Shown here: piece after piece, positions 47,217 through 60,156 of the stretch
How positions within the stretch are numbered: position 1 is the first letter of the stretch
Layout: every line of letters begins with the position of its first letter
From: Nissolia schottii
Lineage: Eukaryota; Streptophyta; Magnoliopsida; Fabales; Fabaceae
DNA: 64,000 bases
Assembly (NCBI GenBank): GCA_003254905.1
Contig: QANU01001262.1
Location: forward strand, 111,362-175,361
Direction: 5' to 3'
The notes under the pieces: generated by a model
Seen by the model: only the letters and a program-made list of their open reading frames with translations
Databases searched by the model: none
Told to the model about the DNA's origin: nothing
Translations under genes and position numbers: made by a program

Positions 47217-50200
47217 ATGGGGAGTGGAAGTGATTGGGGGGAGGATGAGCCTCTAACGCCGGCGGGGCGGCTGTTCGCGCAGCCGCAGATGAGGCAAATA
47301 ATCCACTGCGTGATTGGGCTGAAGAACCCAATCGACGTGGACTCGATCAAATCTCAAGTCCAGAACTCGACCTTGGTCCAACACCCCAGGTTCACCAGCC
47401 TCATGGTCCGAGACCATCGGGGCAGGGAGCACTGGCGCCCCACCCAGGTGGACCTGGACCGCCACATCGTCGTCATCGACCACCCGCTGTCCCACGGCGG
47501 GGGGGAGGAGGAGGAGGAATCGGCCATCAACCGCTACCTGGGGGATTTATCGACGGAGGGCGGGGGGCTTAGCACGGAGAAGCCGCTGTGGGAAGTCCAT
47601 ATCCTGAGGGCCCACAGATGCATCATCTTTCGAATTCACCACTCCCTCGGGGATGGCATCTCCTTGATGTCCATGCTCCTCGCCAGCTGCAGGAAGCTCC
47701 ACGATCCCCACGCTCTCCCCTCCATACTCTCTCCTTCTCCTTCTCCTTCTCCTTCTCCTTCTCGCTCCCGCAGGAGGACCTTTTGGAATCTCGCCGTTAC
47801 TCTCTTCTTTTGTTTCGTCTTTGCCTTCGAGTTCATCCTGCGCTGCCTCTGGGTTCGCGACCGCACAACTGCCCTCACCGGCGGCGCTGGCCTTGAGCTC
47901 TGGCCCCGGAAGATTGCTACTGCCTCTTTCTCCTTGCAAGACATGAAGACCGTCAAGAAGGCTGTTCATGATGCGGTAATGTCCTCTCCTTCTTCCTTCA
48001 ATTTCTTACTTATCCAATTCATTCTTCTTCTAACTAACTAACTAATTAAATTAGTATTTGTTTAAGAGTTTTTTAATTGCCATGTATGCCTTCCTTTTCC
48101 ATTTTTTTAACTGTAAAAAAGAGGCGATGGCGTGTGATATATATGATTATTATAATTAACAACGCCGCCTATATGGATGGAACACGGGCGACAAAGAGAA
48201 CGAACGGGATGGATTGGATAGGCCTACATTCACTTCAATTTACAATTAAACCTTCACTGCCAGAACTAATTCATCAAAACTCAACATAAAATTCTAAAAT
48301 AAATTAAATCTTGCTATCAACCGTGATTTTATTATTATCTATACAAATCAAAAAGCCAAAAAAAGAGTAAAAAGAACAAAGGAGAGGCTTGCAAGTTTCG
48401 TCACTTTGTGTTTGGTTTAGGTGATCTCACAAATAAATAAAAATCCTTCTGCTGATACGTAATGTGTTACACATGACATGTTGAACTAATTATATAATAA
48501 ATCTAAAACCGTTTTTTATTAAATTAATTTTTATACATTCAACTGTGTAAGAGTTTTTTACCATTCATCGAATCATGTGTTACCATGTAATTAAAAATGA
48601 TTAACTTTTATCTCACTTTTTCAAAAGTCTTTTATATAATAATACATATGATTGAATGACAGTGTAATTTTTTTTTTACATTATCAATATACAGAAACTA
48701 ATCTCTTTTATTATTAAAATAAATCTAGAATTTAATTGTTATACATTTTTTATATAGGTAATCCTTAGATAAGCTGTGTGTATCTATTAGTTCTTAGACG
48801 CTCAACTGCAATCTTAAACGCTACATTTTTTTAATATATATTAATGAAAATTGAAATATGTAAGTCATTATCTTTGCACGTGTCAAATTATGAATAAAGT
48901 ACTTAAAAATTGATGTGATAAATAGGAGAGCCTACTTAAAATTTTCTCTTTTTATACTCTGATTCAATCGTATCTTCTGCTTAATTAAAAATAGTTAATT
49001 CTAGACTAGCTAACAAATTATATAAATGGAATCTTTCCATCGGGTGAAAATATAATCACACTTTCATTGCATTGCATAACTTTTACCTTGAAAATGCATG
49101 CCCATCACATTTTTTACATATTGATTGCTCCAATCAACTCGTGAGCAGGGACTTAAGCCATAATTACGAAAATATCAAGAGCTATTTTCGTGACTTCATT
49201 TTTTTCTTTTCACGTTATGTATCTACTTGTTTGGACTAAGGGTTGAAGGGGTGAAGACATCCCTATCTTCTTCAATGATTTGCAAACAGGGGACTGGGAA
49301 TATGAGATAAAAGTGAAAAAAAACTTAAAATTTATGTATTGGCCACTGTGAACTTTCGGATATAGTAATATTTGAGTACTTCTTGTTGCTATTTTGCAGA
49401 CCATAAATGACGTTCTATTTGCAGTTATATCATCAGGGATATCTAGATACCTGGACTTGCGAGCACCTAATGGTAAAAGTCATTTGTTTAAACCACTATT
49501 TGCACTGTACACTGTTTCATTTCTATTTATACATGGAGGCGGGCGGGTGCACAATCATCACTAATTAGATAATGATTCCTTCCTTCCCTCCCTCCTTTAA
49601 GGTCTTCGAGATGGGCTTCAGCTAACTGGTTTAGCCATGGTTAATTTAAGAAAACAGCCAGGACTGCAGGTCTAGTTTACCCAAACTTACCTTCCTCGTA
49701 TGCTAGCTTTTTCATTCAAGTTATGCTCAGACTATATAGTACTGAGGTTGGATTAAAAATGATGGAATGGAATACTGATCAGGAACTATCCAATTTGATG
49801 AAAAGCAATTCAGGAGCAAGGTGGGGTAACAAATTTGGTATGATTCTCCTGCCTATATATTATCATAGAAGCAACAGTTCAGATCCTGTTGAATATCTGA
49901 AGAGAGCTAAAGCAATGCTTGACAGAAAGAAACAATCTTTGGAGGCCCATTTCTCATACAAAATTGGAGATTTTGTAATGTCGACTCTTGGTCCAAAGGT
50001 TCATTTGCTACCCTTTAATTAATTTGTACTTCCTTTATACGTCTGTTTCATCTAGTTTAAGTAGCAGTATCCTGCAAATTAAACACAGTGCTGCTGTTTA
50101 TATATTTATATATATACACACACATGCTGCAGTATGCTAGCTTGCTAAATTATCGGATACTATGTAACACTACCTTCACAATCTCAAACATGGTTGGCCC

Positions 50201-50523
50201 ACAAGAGGAGATCACGATTGGGGACAATCCTGTAACGTTCTTAAGGGGAAATAATTCTGCCTTGCCTCACGTACGGCCCTAAACTTTTTTCTTTCATTTT
50301 TTCTCGCGGCACTTGGAACTAAGTATAAATAAACAATATGTTGATTGTCGGTGGCTTTATATTGGCCGTGCAGGCACTCACTTTGAACATGGTCAGCTAT
50401 GCTGGAAAGGCAGACATGCAAGTTCAAGTGGCCAAAGACATTATTCCCGACCCGGAGTTTCTTGCCAAGTGCTTTGAAGATGCATTGCTTGACATGAAGG
50501 AGCAGGTTACGGCCAAAATCTAA
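47217..50523 (+). CDS. WSD: Wax ester synthase/diacylglycerol acyltransferase (WSD family)
   Basis: Six exons: 47217-47975, 49400-49472, 49602-49669, 49783-49998, 50133-50270, 50374-50523. Total 1404 nt, 467 aa. The acyltransferase catalytic motif HHSLGDG (HHxxxDG) is at 141-147. The PLW block (EKPLWEVHIL) precedes it, and a probable membrane helix follows near 195-215 (WNLAVTLFFCFVFAFEFIL). The C-terminal half is the DUF1298 type: NDVLFAVISSGISRYL, VNLRKQPG, GARWGNKFG, SLLNYRILCNTTFTISNMVGPQEE. The enzyme family transfers acyl-CoA to fatty alcohols (wax esters) and, more weakly, to diacylglycerol at the ER; in plants it contributes to cuticular wax. The first exon is GC-rich compared with its surroundings. 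An in-frame hexamer repeat gives (SP)n near 170-182. The ATG at 47217 was taken because it follows the GA-rich leader and gives the usual N-terminus (EPLTPAGRLF). Confidence 0.94.
47724..47762 (+). repeat. In-frame TCTCCT hexamer repeat within WSD exon 1
   Basis: About six units encode Ser-Pro repeats between the catalytic motif and the predicted membrane helix. Being in a linker and a multiple of three, it can change length without breaking the protein. Confidence 0.85.
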
Positions 50524-52040
50524 CATTTGAAGTTGTTTTTGTTGAATGCTACTCGACTACAATTGCTGATTTTGTGATGAATGAACAATATCGAGTGAGA
50601 TACCGTGTGATCAAAGAAACAGACAAAGAATATTCATTTACCTTTGCGGATAACGTCTACATTCTTAAATGTTCTAAATTAGAAGCTTATATCTTTTTCC
50701 TGGGGTGGGGGGACCCGTCCTTGTGTGGTATTACAAAGCCACACTCAGCCACTTGAGCATGCACCCAAAGGGATCGGGCTTATTCGTGTTCCAGCCACTT
50801 CTCTCGCCATTCATGGCTTACGCGTAACACTCTTTCTTCTTCTCTACTTGCACCAATTCTCATAAAAATTAATTTTTTTTTTTTTATAAATTTGATTAAA
50901 TAAACTTACAAACATTTGTTGTCATTACAAATTAACCAAAGAGGAATAGACTTGACGGATAAGATAGTTTCAAATTAAATTTTATATTTATTGTAGAACT
51001 CGTACTCATTATAATCTTATATCGTGGCACAAACCCGTTTAGCATATAAGGTTGAAATGTATAAGTTAATATAATATATTAAGACTTTATCTATCGTTTG
51101 TATTAATTTATACGTTAATGAACTCTTATACGTTTTAATGATGTATAACTCTATCAAGTCTTGAGTAAAAGATTAGACTTGATTTGATTTTGACATATAA
51201 GATTTTTATTTCTTTCTTCTCCCATAATTTTATATTTATGAAAATAATAATACACATATAAGCATATAAATAAATAATTAAAAATATTAATTAAATATTA
51301 ATAATTAATAATGTTAACTAAAATAATCAATAGTAATAATAATAATAAATAATAAATTATTGTTTATTCGATCAGACCTGTCAAACTACCTTAATTGTTA
51401 GAAAATCATTACGGTTTAAAATAGATAAAGGGAACAGGAACAGGAACAGGCTTTGCAAATTACATTTGAATTCATCCACAACCACAAACATCTTTTCATC
51501 TGAAGATGCCTTATCATCATAAAGCATATTCAATTTCAATGCATGCTTCAGACGGAAAAAACAGCATTGACTTTAAATTTGCTTGAATAAATTTTAAGCT
51601 ATTAATTTAAATTAATACAATAACAAAATATTTATTTATTTTTTTATCAAAATAATATTAGATTAAAAGAAAGATTCATCCCAATCCTAGACATGATAAA
51701 ATAATATGTGATTATTCCTATTTTCTTTCTTTTTTATGGCCAAATAAATATTAGCAATTGATTAAAGAAGAAAAATGCAAGTTACTACGAAATCAGGAAG
51801 AAAAAAAAAAACCTTGTTTGGGCGTGAAATGTATAGCATCATTTGGCCAATAAGAAAACAGAAAAGTACCGTGGAAGATTTACTTGAAGTTAAAATAATT
51901 GGGGCACACTGTTTATTCGTTATTGCACCGTACATATATAATAAAGGTGAATGTGGAGGTGGGTAGATATAGTGATATACACACACACAATAAGTACTGT
52001 CGGATGAATGCATGTTCCGATCGATGAGCGAGAGGGAGAG
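50524..52040. other. Spacer between the WSD and LRR genes (tail to tail)
   Basis: These are the 3' flanks of two converging genes; the rest is AT-rich with a TAA run near 51335-51355. No gene, TIR element or RNA gene is recognised. Confidence 0.6.
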
Positions 52041-53240
52041 CTAGCGATGAGGTTTGAGAGCATTGTAAGTTACAGGCGAAGGGGGTGAAGCAGCAGGAGC
52101 AGGAGGAGTGGTGGCGGTGCTGTTGGACTGCGACTGCAACTGCTTGTAGTAGCCTTTACAAGGGATGTAAGTGACCAAAGACTTGTGGTTTGGGCAGGGC
52201 TTCACCCTGGAGAAGAACTCAGAGCACTGGGCGGGCGGCCTTTGGTTGGGGAGGCCGAGGATGCAGTTGTAGCTGACGTCCAGCACCTTTCTCTGGATGA
52301 GCTCCCTGCAGGCGGGACCCACCTGGGTGAAGTAGTTGTCTGACAAGGACAGGTTGCCGTTGTTGCGGAGGCCGGGCAGGTGGCACACCATCTCCGGCAC
52401 AGCGCCGTAGAACTGGTTTCGCGCCAGATTCAGGAACTGGATCTTCTCTAGGCAGGTGAAGGAGAGTGGGATGGGACCCGTCAGCGAGTTGCTGCTGACG
52501 TCGAACACGGTGGCCTTGGTGAGGTAGCCGATCTCCAGGGGCAGGCAGCCCTGGAGGTTGTTGCCCAGGAAGAGCACCTCGGTGAGGGTCTTGGAAGCTC
52601 TGCCGATGCTCCTGGGGATGGGGCCCGTCAATTGGTTTCTGGCAAAGGTGAGGTACCTGGCCGGGGTGGACCCGAAGTTGTCCGGGAGATAGCCGGTGAA
52701 GTTGTTGTTGTTGATGAAGATGACGTCCAGATCCATCTCGAACAGTTTCGGTGGGATTGCGCCGTACAGACGGTTGAACCTGAGGTCCAGGAACACCAGC
52801 CGGGTGGCTTCCAACACCTGCATTGGGAACTCCCCGCTCAGCTTGTTGTTGCTGAGGTCCAACTCGTAAAAGTATTTAAACTTGTTGACCATCAGATCTG
52901 GGATCGTGCCGGTGAAGTTGTTGGAGTTGACGTGGAAGAATGTCAACTCTGGAATCTTGCCCAAGATACCCGATTCCGTTATCCTCACTGGTTTTCCGTC
53001 CAGCCCGACGATGCCACCTTGGTTCAGGTCTACTCCCGCAACGGCGTCGTTCTTCATCCNCTCTGGTTCTGGAGGGGGAGGGGGAGGGGGACATTCTGGT
53101 TCCGGAGCAGGGCCATAACCGCCTCCTCCTCCTATGATAATTTCCAATGCTTCTCTTTCCGACCCAGCCAAATGTGGGTGAAGCCAGAAAACAGAAAGCA
53201 AGAGTAGCAACAATGCGTGCATGGCGGAGGCAGTGCCCAT
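52041..53240 (-). CDS. Secreted leucine-rich repeat protein, At4g06744/LRX-like (incomplete because of an N)
   Basis: Intronless minus-strand gene; stop TAG at 52041-52043. A signal peptide (MGTASAMHALLLLLLSVF...) is followed by a Gly-rich and Pro-rich stretch (CPPPPPPPEPE), then about ten LRRs of the plant extracellular type (repeats of LxxLxLxxNxLxGxxP, for example FYELDLSNNKLSGEFP and YLTFARNQLTGPIP). A Cys-containing cap follows (NCILGLPNQRPPAQC) and a short Pro/Ser tail (PPAPAASPPSP). This is the architecture of leucine-rich repeat extensin-like proteins that act in the cell wall, although the extensin repeats are short. One N at 53060 lies between the Pro-rich stretch and AVAGVDLN. Relatives have about 60 residues there (the LRR N-terminal cap), so the sequence is probably missing bases at that point. 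The start at 53240 was preferred to 53276 because a TATA-like TATATA at 53283-53288 lies too close to the latter. Confidence 0.85.
   Translation of the reverse strand: MGTASAMHALLLLLLSVFWLHPHLAGSEREALEIIIGGGGGYGPAPEPECPPPPPPPEPEXMKNDAVAGVDLNQGGIVGLDGKPVRITESGILGKIPELTFFHVNSNNFTGTIPDLMVNKFKYFYELDLSNNKLSGEFPMQVLEATRLVFLDLRFNRLYGAIPPKLFEMDLDVIFINNNNFTGYLPDNFGSTPARYLTFARNQLTGPIPRSIGRASKTLTEVLFLGNNLQGCLPLEIGYLTKATVFDVSSNSLTGPIPLSFTCLEKIQFLNLARNQFYGAVPEMVCHLPGLRNNGNLSLSDNYFTQVGPACRELIQRKVLDVSYNCILGLPNQRPPAQCSEFFSRVKPCPNHKSLVTYIPCKGYYKQLQSQSNSTATTPPAPAASPPSPVTYNALKPHR
53060..53060. other. Single N standing for missing coding sequence
   Basis: The frame happens to be kept across the N, but the product skips the LRR N-terminal cap that all related proteins have. 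I infer an assembly gap reduced to one base, not a real deletion. Confidence 0.6.
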
Positions 53241-53282
53241 CTTTTTCTCTCTGACACCAAAACAATTTTTGGTCATAATGCT

Positions 53283-53288
53283 CTATAT
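53283..53288 (-). promoter_or_regulatory. TATA-like box of the LRR gene
   Basis: ATATATAGAG on the minus strand, 43-48 bases before the chosen ATG at 53240. Confidence 0.4.
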
Positions 53289-55871
53289 ATCGATCAACGA
53301 AACAACGAGAGAAAAGTCAAAGTTCACGAGCTTCCACTTGATCTTTTTTTTCATATTTATGATAGTTTGTTAGTTGCTGGTGCGATTTCTTTTTACTGGG
53401 CAAACCATTTTCTTTAATTTACACATTCTCGTCCGTCAATAGATTCCTTTAATTTTTGGTAGGTCCTGGCGTTCTTAACATTTAGTCTCAATAAAAATAC
53501 TAAAACAGAAGTATACAAATACAACCGACACTAGACGTAAATTGACGTACAGATATTTGGCCTAATCTATGGATTAAGGGCACTATTGAAGTTGGGCCTC
53601 TCAGGGCAACTTGGGCTAATAAGACATAATACAATTATTGAGCTTCATACTGCACAAGGGGATACCTTTAAGAAAAGGCAACAATTTTATCTCCGCACTA
53701 CTGCCACGTAAAGTATTTTAACTCAGGTGGAGGATGTAAAGAAAAAGAGAAAACTTATAAGACTTAAAGCATTGGGTGGTCTGTTTTCTTGTTCAGCTAT
53801 GCGAAGTAAAAACTTATCTATATATCGTTCGGTGAGTATTAATAGTAACTTTTTTATGCCTGTCAATATCATTAAATATACATGAAAAAGGAACAAAAAC
53901 CTTTAGTTCTAGACTTCTAGTTTCGGCAGGTCTTGGTCAATATGTATATGGTTTCTCTCCCTCAATAAAATGTAAGGATCGATCCAAGTCCAGCTGTCAT
54001 TAAAATTCAGACACGTGAGAGTTGCTGTCGTGAAGATGGGAACGCTTTTACGATAACCATATACTCCACAACTTTTTTTTTTTTTTTTTTGACTTGTCTA
54101 TTTTTCTATTTTAATTTTTATTTTATATCACATTAATTATTTTTTATTATATATTTATTAAATAAATGTTTTTTCTCATTTATATATTACTAAATTTTAA
54201 TTATTTTAATATTAAATATAAATAGTTATATAATGTATTATCAATTTTTTTATATTTTCATGTTTTTCAGTTATTTTTTTAAGAGTATATGTAGCTAGCT
54301 GTTATCAAGTGAGGGAGTGACTGTCGGTCTCTATATTCTCCGCCATAGTCGGACCAATGTCATAAAATTGGAGACTTTAAGTAAACTAACGAAGTTTTAA
54401 CAAGTTTCAATCATACTAAATTCATAAGAATTTGTGTAAGTAAAAATTACATCATCGAAGAAACATAATTAAAAATTAAAGATGATTAAATATTATATTT
54501 ATAATTAATATTAAATAATAATATCTTTATATGAAAACAAATAAAAAATTATAAAATATAATTTAATTCATGACTTACTTATTAAGAATAATTATATTAA
54601 CCACTCTTAAAATTTATTCATTTTACGTTTATCTCCCTTCTAATTTATAAAATTAGACTCATCTTTCTTAATTTATTTAAAATTATTACACTCGTCTCCC
54701 ATGACTTAAAATAATAGATATTAAAAAATTAAAATTACACTCCAAATGATCATTTTAGCCTTACTCGTTTATTTTATTTTTATTCAATGGCATTACTCCT
54801 CCTGCTTCTCCACATTCACCCACCTTGCGGAACTTCTCCCCTAAAGCACGTAATCACCATCGGAAAATTTTCAACACCAATTTTCAGTTCAGCTATATCA
54901 TCCTCAGTAGAAAAATTAATTTCAACACCACATACTGAGTTGAAATCTCTATAAAAAGCACATCAGCCACAAAAGCTCAACCACTTACCCTTAGCACATC
55001 AATTGCTCTGAAAAATCCACCAGTGTGCATTTAACAACACAAACAACAAAAAGTCGAATTTTTCTTTAAAGAAAATTAAAAAACCTAAAACCACGAAAGT
55101 ATGTACCTCTAATGAGATGCAGACCGGTGGGAGAAATTAAGTTAGAAAGAATTAAATTTGAAAATTTATTTAAAAAAAAAGTTAAGTTTGAAAGAATTAA
55201 TTTGTGTTTGGTTTGAATGTTTTAAAAGTAAGTTTAAGAGATTTTTTTTATAAGATAAAGTAAAAGTATTTTTAAAAATAAAATTATCAAAAAGGACATA
55301 ACATAATTTTAAGGTAAATTAATATAGTGTGAGTGAGAGAGAGTGTTTTATTAAGATTAAAAACATAACTTTCTTTTTTCAGTTTTAAAATTTAAACTGA
55401 AAAATAATTTTGGTTTCAGTTGGCAAACTTAAGTTTGAACTCTCTCAAAATACCGTTCAAACTCATTTTCAATTCATTAAACTTAAGTTTGGAGCACCTA
55501 ACCTAGCATGCACTGTAATTTTCCTTTTCCTTCGCAATGCAATGTTGATTGCACAGTGGAGCTACAATTAACTAGATGTGAGTAGTGACGTGGTTGAGTG
55601 GAGGCAATGTCCGAAAGTTACGACGACAACAAATAGCACCGCAATGATTGGAAAGAGAAGATGACGGCCCAAGGTGGAGTGGTGGCGGCTGACAGTAACT
55701 ATGGTGACGGCTAGGAGTGTCAAATATGGTACTACGGCAGAATGATTATGACCTTGGAGTGAAATGGTGGTGATAAGTTTGATTGGGTTGTGTTGAAGGT
55801 GGTTGAAGAGTTTTGGTTTGTGATGTGAGGCTAGGGTGGTCAGCGACGGGGGAGGGTTGAGTGGTTGGTAG

Positions 55872-56851
55872 TAGGTGTTCATGGTTCAGGTTGAGTTGAG
55901 TTGGTCATTATTTGAACTCGACTCTATATTTAGATCGGACTAATTTTGAGGACCCGAGCTCGACTCTAAACCCGATAGATCTGATCATCTTCGGGCCGAG
56001 TTAAAACTCAGGTTTGGACTGAGCCAAAAACGGGCCAAAACTATCTCAAACTTCAAAATAAAAAATAGCACCCATTAAAAAAGAAAGATAAAAAATTGTA
56101 AACTAAACATTATATTTCTTAACTAAACACTCATTAATTTCAAACACTACAACAAAATGAAATAAAATTTATAACATTAACATTCTCATTCAAACTTTCA
56201 TAATTTTAGTAGAACATAAACAACAAAAAAATAATAAGTGCACTACAATAGATTTCTAAACACCGAAATAGACATAGTTTAACTACAATAGACATAGTTT
56301 TCAAAACGTCGAGCTGGGCCGGGTGACCCGTGTAACATCTTGATTTTTCCCTTACAAAGATTTCGCAAAATAAATAAATAAGAATAAATTAATAAGATTG
56401 GAAAATGTAATCATTAACTTTAATCTTTAAAAGGTTAGCTGAAAATGGTAATTGGGCGATTTCAACGAATCTTGTGAGGTCCGAATCAATTTTTGAGTAC
56501 TATTAAGATTTAATTACGACTCAAAGGAGTCCGTAAAATACACTAATATGAAAATAAATTTAATAATGCCTTGGCAAAAATTAAAATAGTAATAAGAAAA
56601 ATTAGTAGATTACAACGGTATATCCGAAATATTTTTAGGGCATCCGTATACTAACAATTAGAGACAAAACGCGATCAAACGTGATCGAAACGGGAAACAG
56701 GATAGGAAACTTTAAAGGCTATCCTTTTAGCTAGGATATTTATATATAATAATATAATAATATAATAATAATAATAATAATATATAATAAAATAATAATT
56801 AATATATAACTAAGGCGGCATAAGCCACTGCCTCAGCATTCACACACACAC

Positions 56852-56891
<40 letters not shown>

Positions 56892-59073
56892 CCATATCTC
56901 TGAAGGCAATTTTTCCCCTGTGCCCAAAGTTCCTAAATTCATACTGCTAAATTTATTTCTATTCCATTCGTGCGCTCTGTGATTACGCCTTGGATTCAGG
57001 AAAAATGACACGATCGCCTCAAAGTTCGAGGGAGTCTTTTCTTGCAACTTTCAAAACACTCAAAAAGGTGGGCAAACCGTTCTATCCACTGTCTATGTGG
57101 TTCTAAGATGTTTAATGATGTTTGCGATAGATTATATTAGGTTTAATTGCTTGATAATATTCTTGATAATTATAAGTGATTATGTTTAATTATGGAGACT
57201 TATGTTGGATTTATGATGAGAAATGATTGTGAGACGTGAAATTATATTCCTTATGATGTGAAATATTATGATAAATACCTAGGAAATTGCTTATGATGAT
57301 GGTCGTGCTATGTTTGGTGTTAGAATATGTTAGGTTTTAATGGCTAAATGATGTTCTTGAAGATTTCTATCGATTATACTTGTATCTGGAAGGTCTGGTA
57401 ATCTATTGGAATAATTGATAGAATTAGGTTGGTTTATGTTTATGAAGAGGTTAAGCCTGAAATTAGGTGATATATTATATGTTAAATGTTATGTTAATAT
57501 GAGTAAATACATGTTAGAGGTTGGTGATAAATGACGAAGATGATGACATGGGATTTTGAACGGTAATTACTCAAGAAATAATAGGGATATGCTTATGAGT
57601 TATATGATGTTATGTGTGTTAAATGATTTAGACTAGGAGGAGTATAAGATAGAATTATAAAATGATGCTTGCCAATATGAGGACTGTTAGATGCCTATGA
57701 GTATGCAGTGTTGCATGTTAGGATGTAAGGTAATGACCTTTCAATAGCTATGATGACGATGATGATATGAGCTATTAGGTTATAATTGTGGCTTTAAGAT
57801 GATGAGTGGATATGACTGCTTTAAGATGATGATGAACTGTTGCATCAACCATTGAACTGTGCACATGATGACGATGATGATGATGGAAAAAACCCCTCTA
57901 GCAGGGCCCGAGGGTTCGACTATTGGGGAAGGTCTTAGTTCCGATCGAGTCGTAGGTCCGACCCCCACGGCATCCGTTTGATGGTCACCTCGGTCGTGGT
58001 TGGTGAGAATTACGGGGTCAAGACACTGCAGCTGAGACCCTTCAGGTTTAGCGCGACCTGGCCGCCACGATGCGGGCTGTAATGTGTGGTTGTAGCGTGT
58101 GGCCGCAGCTACAAGGGACGAGGGCGGAACCGCTACTAAGGCTTGCCTTATACCGCAAGAGTAAAATGAATTTCAAATGAATTTCCAAAGATGATGATGA
58201 TGCTGTAGTAGTGTAGCTATGTGAATTGTATGATGAAGATTTTGATGTAGTAGTATAGCTATATGAATCATACGATGATGTTTGAGTTAGGAACTAGATT
58301 AGCAGATAGATGACATAGATAATGAAGAATAGATCCCTCGAGCACCTAGTAACATAGGTAAAGCTTCTCAGGCCTAGTATGGACATTCATAACTAGTAGT
58401 ACTTTAGTGTAACTATAACACTTAGAGATCCCTGAGCGGCAGAATCATAATTGGGTATAAAATGAGTTATGACGACTAAGGTTTCCCATTGAGAACACAG
58501 TGTTCTCATCCCCCACTCCTTTATGGTTCTAGGCGAGCACGACAAGGACGAAGAGGACGTCAGAGCAGTGCAAGCAGTACAAGGACGAACAACATTGAAG
58601 AAGATGGATAAAGGAATAGGGAAATCAAAGCTACGCTAGAGATATCGCATTAGCCTTGGGTTGCTATGAATGTTAAGTATGCCTAATTCATATTAGCTAA
58701 GTATGATATGTTACCACTCACAATATATGTTCTGTCAAGAACCAGACTCATATTTTATACTATGATACGTATAAAGAAAAAAATTCAAATTGCGTACATA
58801 TTTTTGGGTAATTGTATTTTTAAACTCATAAGCGGGACTAAGTACTATCCCAACCAAAAGAGATAACAACCTAGTCGGCAGGTTTGTGACTTAAGCGTGG
58901 ACTAGTTAGCTAGGGTGTTACAACCCGAGGCTAAACCCGAACTCGATATGAATTAAAATTCGTTTTTTTATAGTTTTTTTTTAAAATCGAGCCCAATTAA
59001 AATCGGATCAATTCGGTCTGAATGCTTTAGGCCGTCCGGGTAAGCGGGTCGGACCGGGTTATGAACACCCCTA
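55872..59073. mobile_element. hAT-like element interrupted by an LTR fossil
   Basis: The left end TAGGTGTTCATGGTTCAGG and the inverted right end TAGGGGTGTTCATAACCCGG match except for a 2-base gap and a few changes. The 8 flanking bases are GTTGGTAG (55864-55871) and GTTGATAG (59074-59081), a 7/8 duplication of hAT size. Subterminal sequence is rich in GGGCCGGG/ACCCG and GAGTTC/AACTCG words. Without the insertion at 56331-58922 it would be about 600 bp, so it is non-autonomous. Confidence 0.75.
56331..58922 (+). mobile_element. Solo-LTR-like retrotransposon fossil, copy 2
   Basis: It starts TGTAACATCTTG and ends TAGGGTGTTACA, flanked by a perfect 5-bp duplication ACCCG (56326-56330 and 58923-58927). 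It is the same family as 31406-35311: both share the opening CTTACAAAGATTTCGC, the CCATTCGTGC block, the ACTACAAGGGA/GCTACAAGGGA block and CCCACTCCTTTATGGTTC. It lacks coding domains, so it is best read as a solo LTR of about 2.6 kb. It lacks the palindrome array of copy 1. It inserted into an existing hAT-like element and is therefore younger than that element. Confidence 0.8.
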
Positions 59074-60156
59074 GTTGATAGCCATAAAGGATTGAGTGGT
59101 TGGATGGTGTCTAGGTAATTAAATGAGATAATTGGGATTTTCTTTGTTTTAAGGGTATTAATGGGATTTTAAAATTATTTGGAGGCACCAGAGGTGTGTA
59201 AAATTAGAGAAGATGTAAGTGTAATATGAAAGGACTACAAGGAAAGTTGATGTAATTATCACTAGTTATTATGTCATATTTTATTATATATGTGTCTTAT
59301 TTTGTAATTTAATGAATATAACATAATTGTGATAAATATAAAAAAATTAAATTAATAAAATCAATCGATATTGTTTAACATAATTAAGTTAGCTAGATAT
59401 CCAATAAAAGTTATTAAATTAGTACATTTTTAGAGAAAAACCAAATGTAAATTTAAAATTATAAACTCAATACTAATTTATATTGAGTTTACTTAAACTT
59501 GTGCAAAATTTTTTTTAAAAAAAGTTTTCATAAGATTTAGCTAATTTTCATGTGATAAGATCATAAATTTATAGATAAATAATGAGTTTAATAACTATGA
59601 AACTGACCTTACTTTTAAAGGTATATCTCACATACCATACATAAAGTAAAGAGAACTAAAATATGTATTTTTTTTTCGTGGGACAAAGTATTAACTCATA
59701 TTGCATGTGCTATTGAATAAAATCTGATTAGAGTGTGACTACATAAGTCTTGTGAAAATCTCGTGGATCTAATGAAAACCTCGTCATAGATATCTCCATG
59801 TCATTTAAGATAAAAATGGTTGAAAAAATTCAAGTGAAAATAAATGAAAACATTATGAAAAAAAAAAGCTTACGTTTTCACATCATACATCTTAGCCTCA
59901 TATAACAATTTGTTATGGAATACCTATTGTTATCTAGTTAGACCTATCTCGAGGATGTAGTCACTGCCTCGGGAGAGTGGGATGGAGAGCCGAGGGTAAT
60001 GGTTGCAGTGACAGTGACAATGGAAGTGAATGACAGTGAAGGTGGGGTTGAATAGTTGAGGAGGTGTTTGGTGGTTTCATTTTGGATTGGGATGGTTGGA
60101 GAGAGAATATGGGATTCTTATTTTACAAAAACATAAAACAAAAAATATTTTAAATT

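Noticed and set aside
47547-47969. Long minus-strand ORFs opposite WSD exon 1
   Set aside because: Shadows caused by high GC in the real exon with the HHSLGDG motif.
52632-53207. 191-aa plus-strand ORF opposite the LRR gene
   Set aside because: Shadow of the GC-rich LRR reading frame; the minus strand carries clear LRR motifs.
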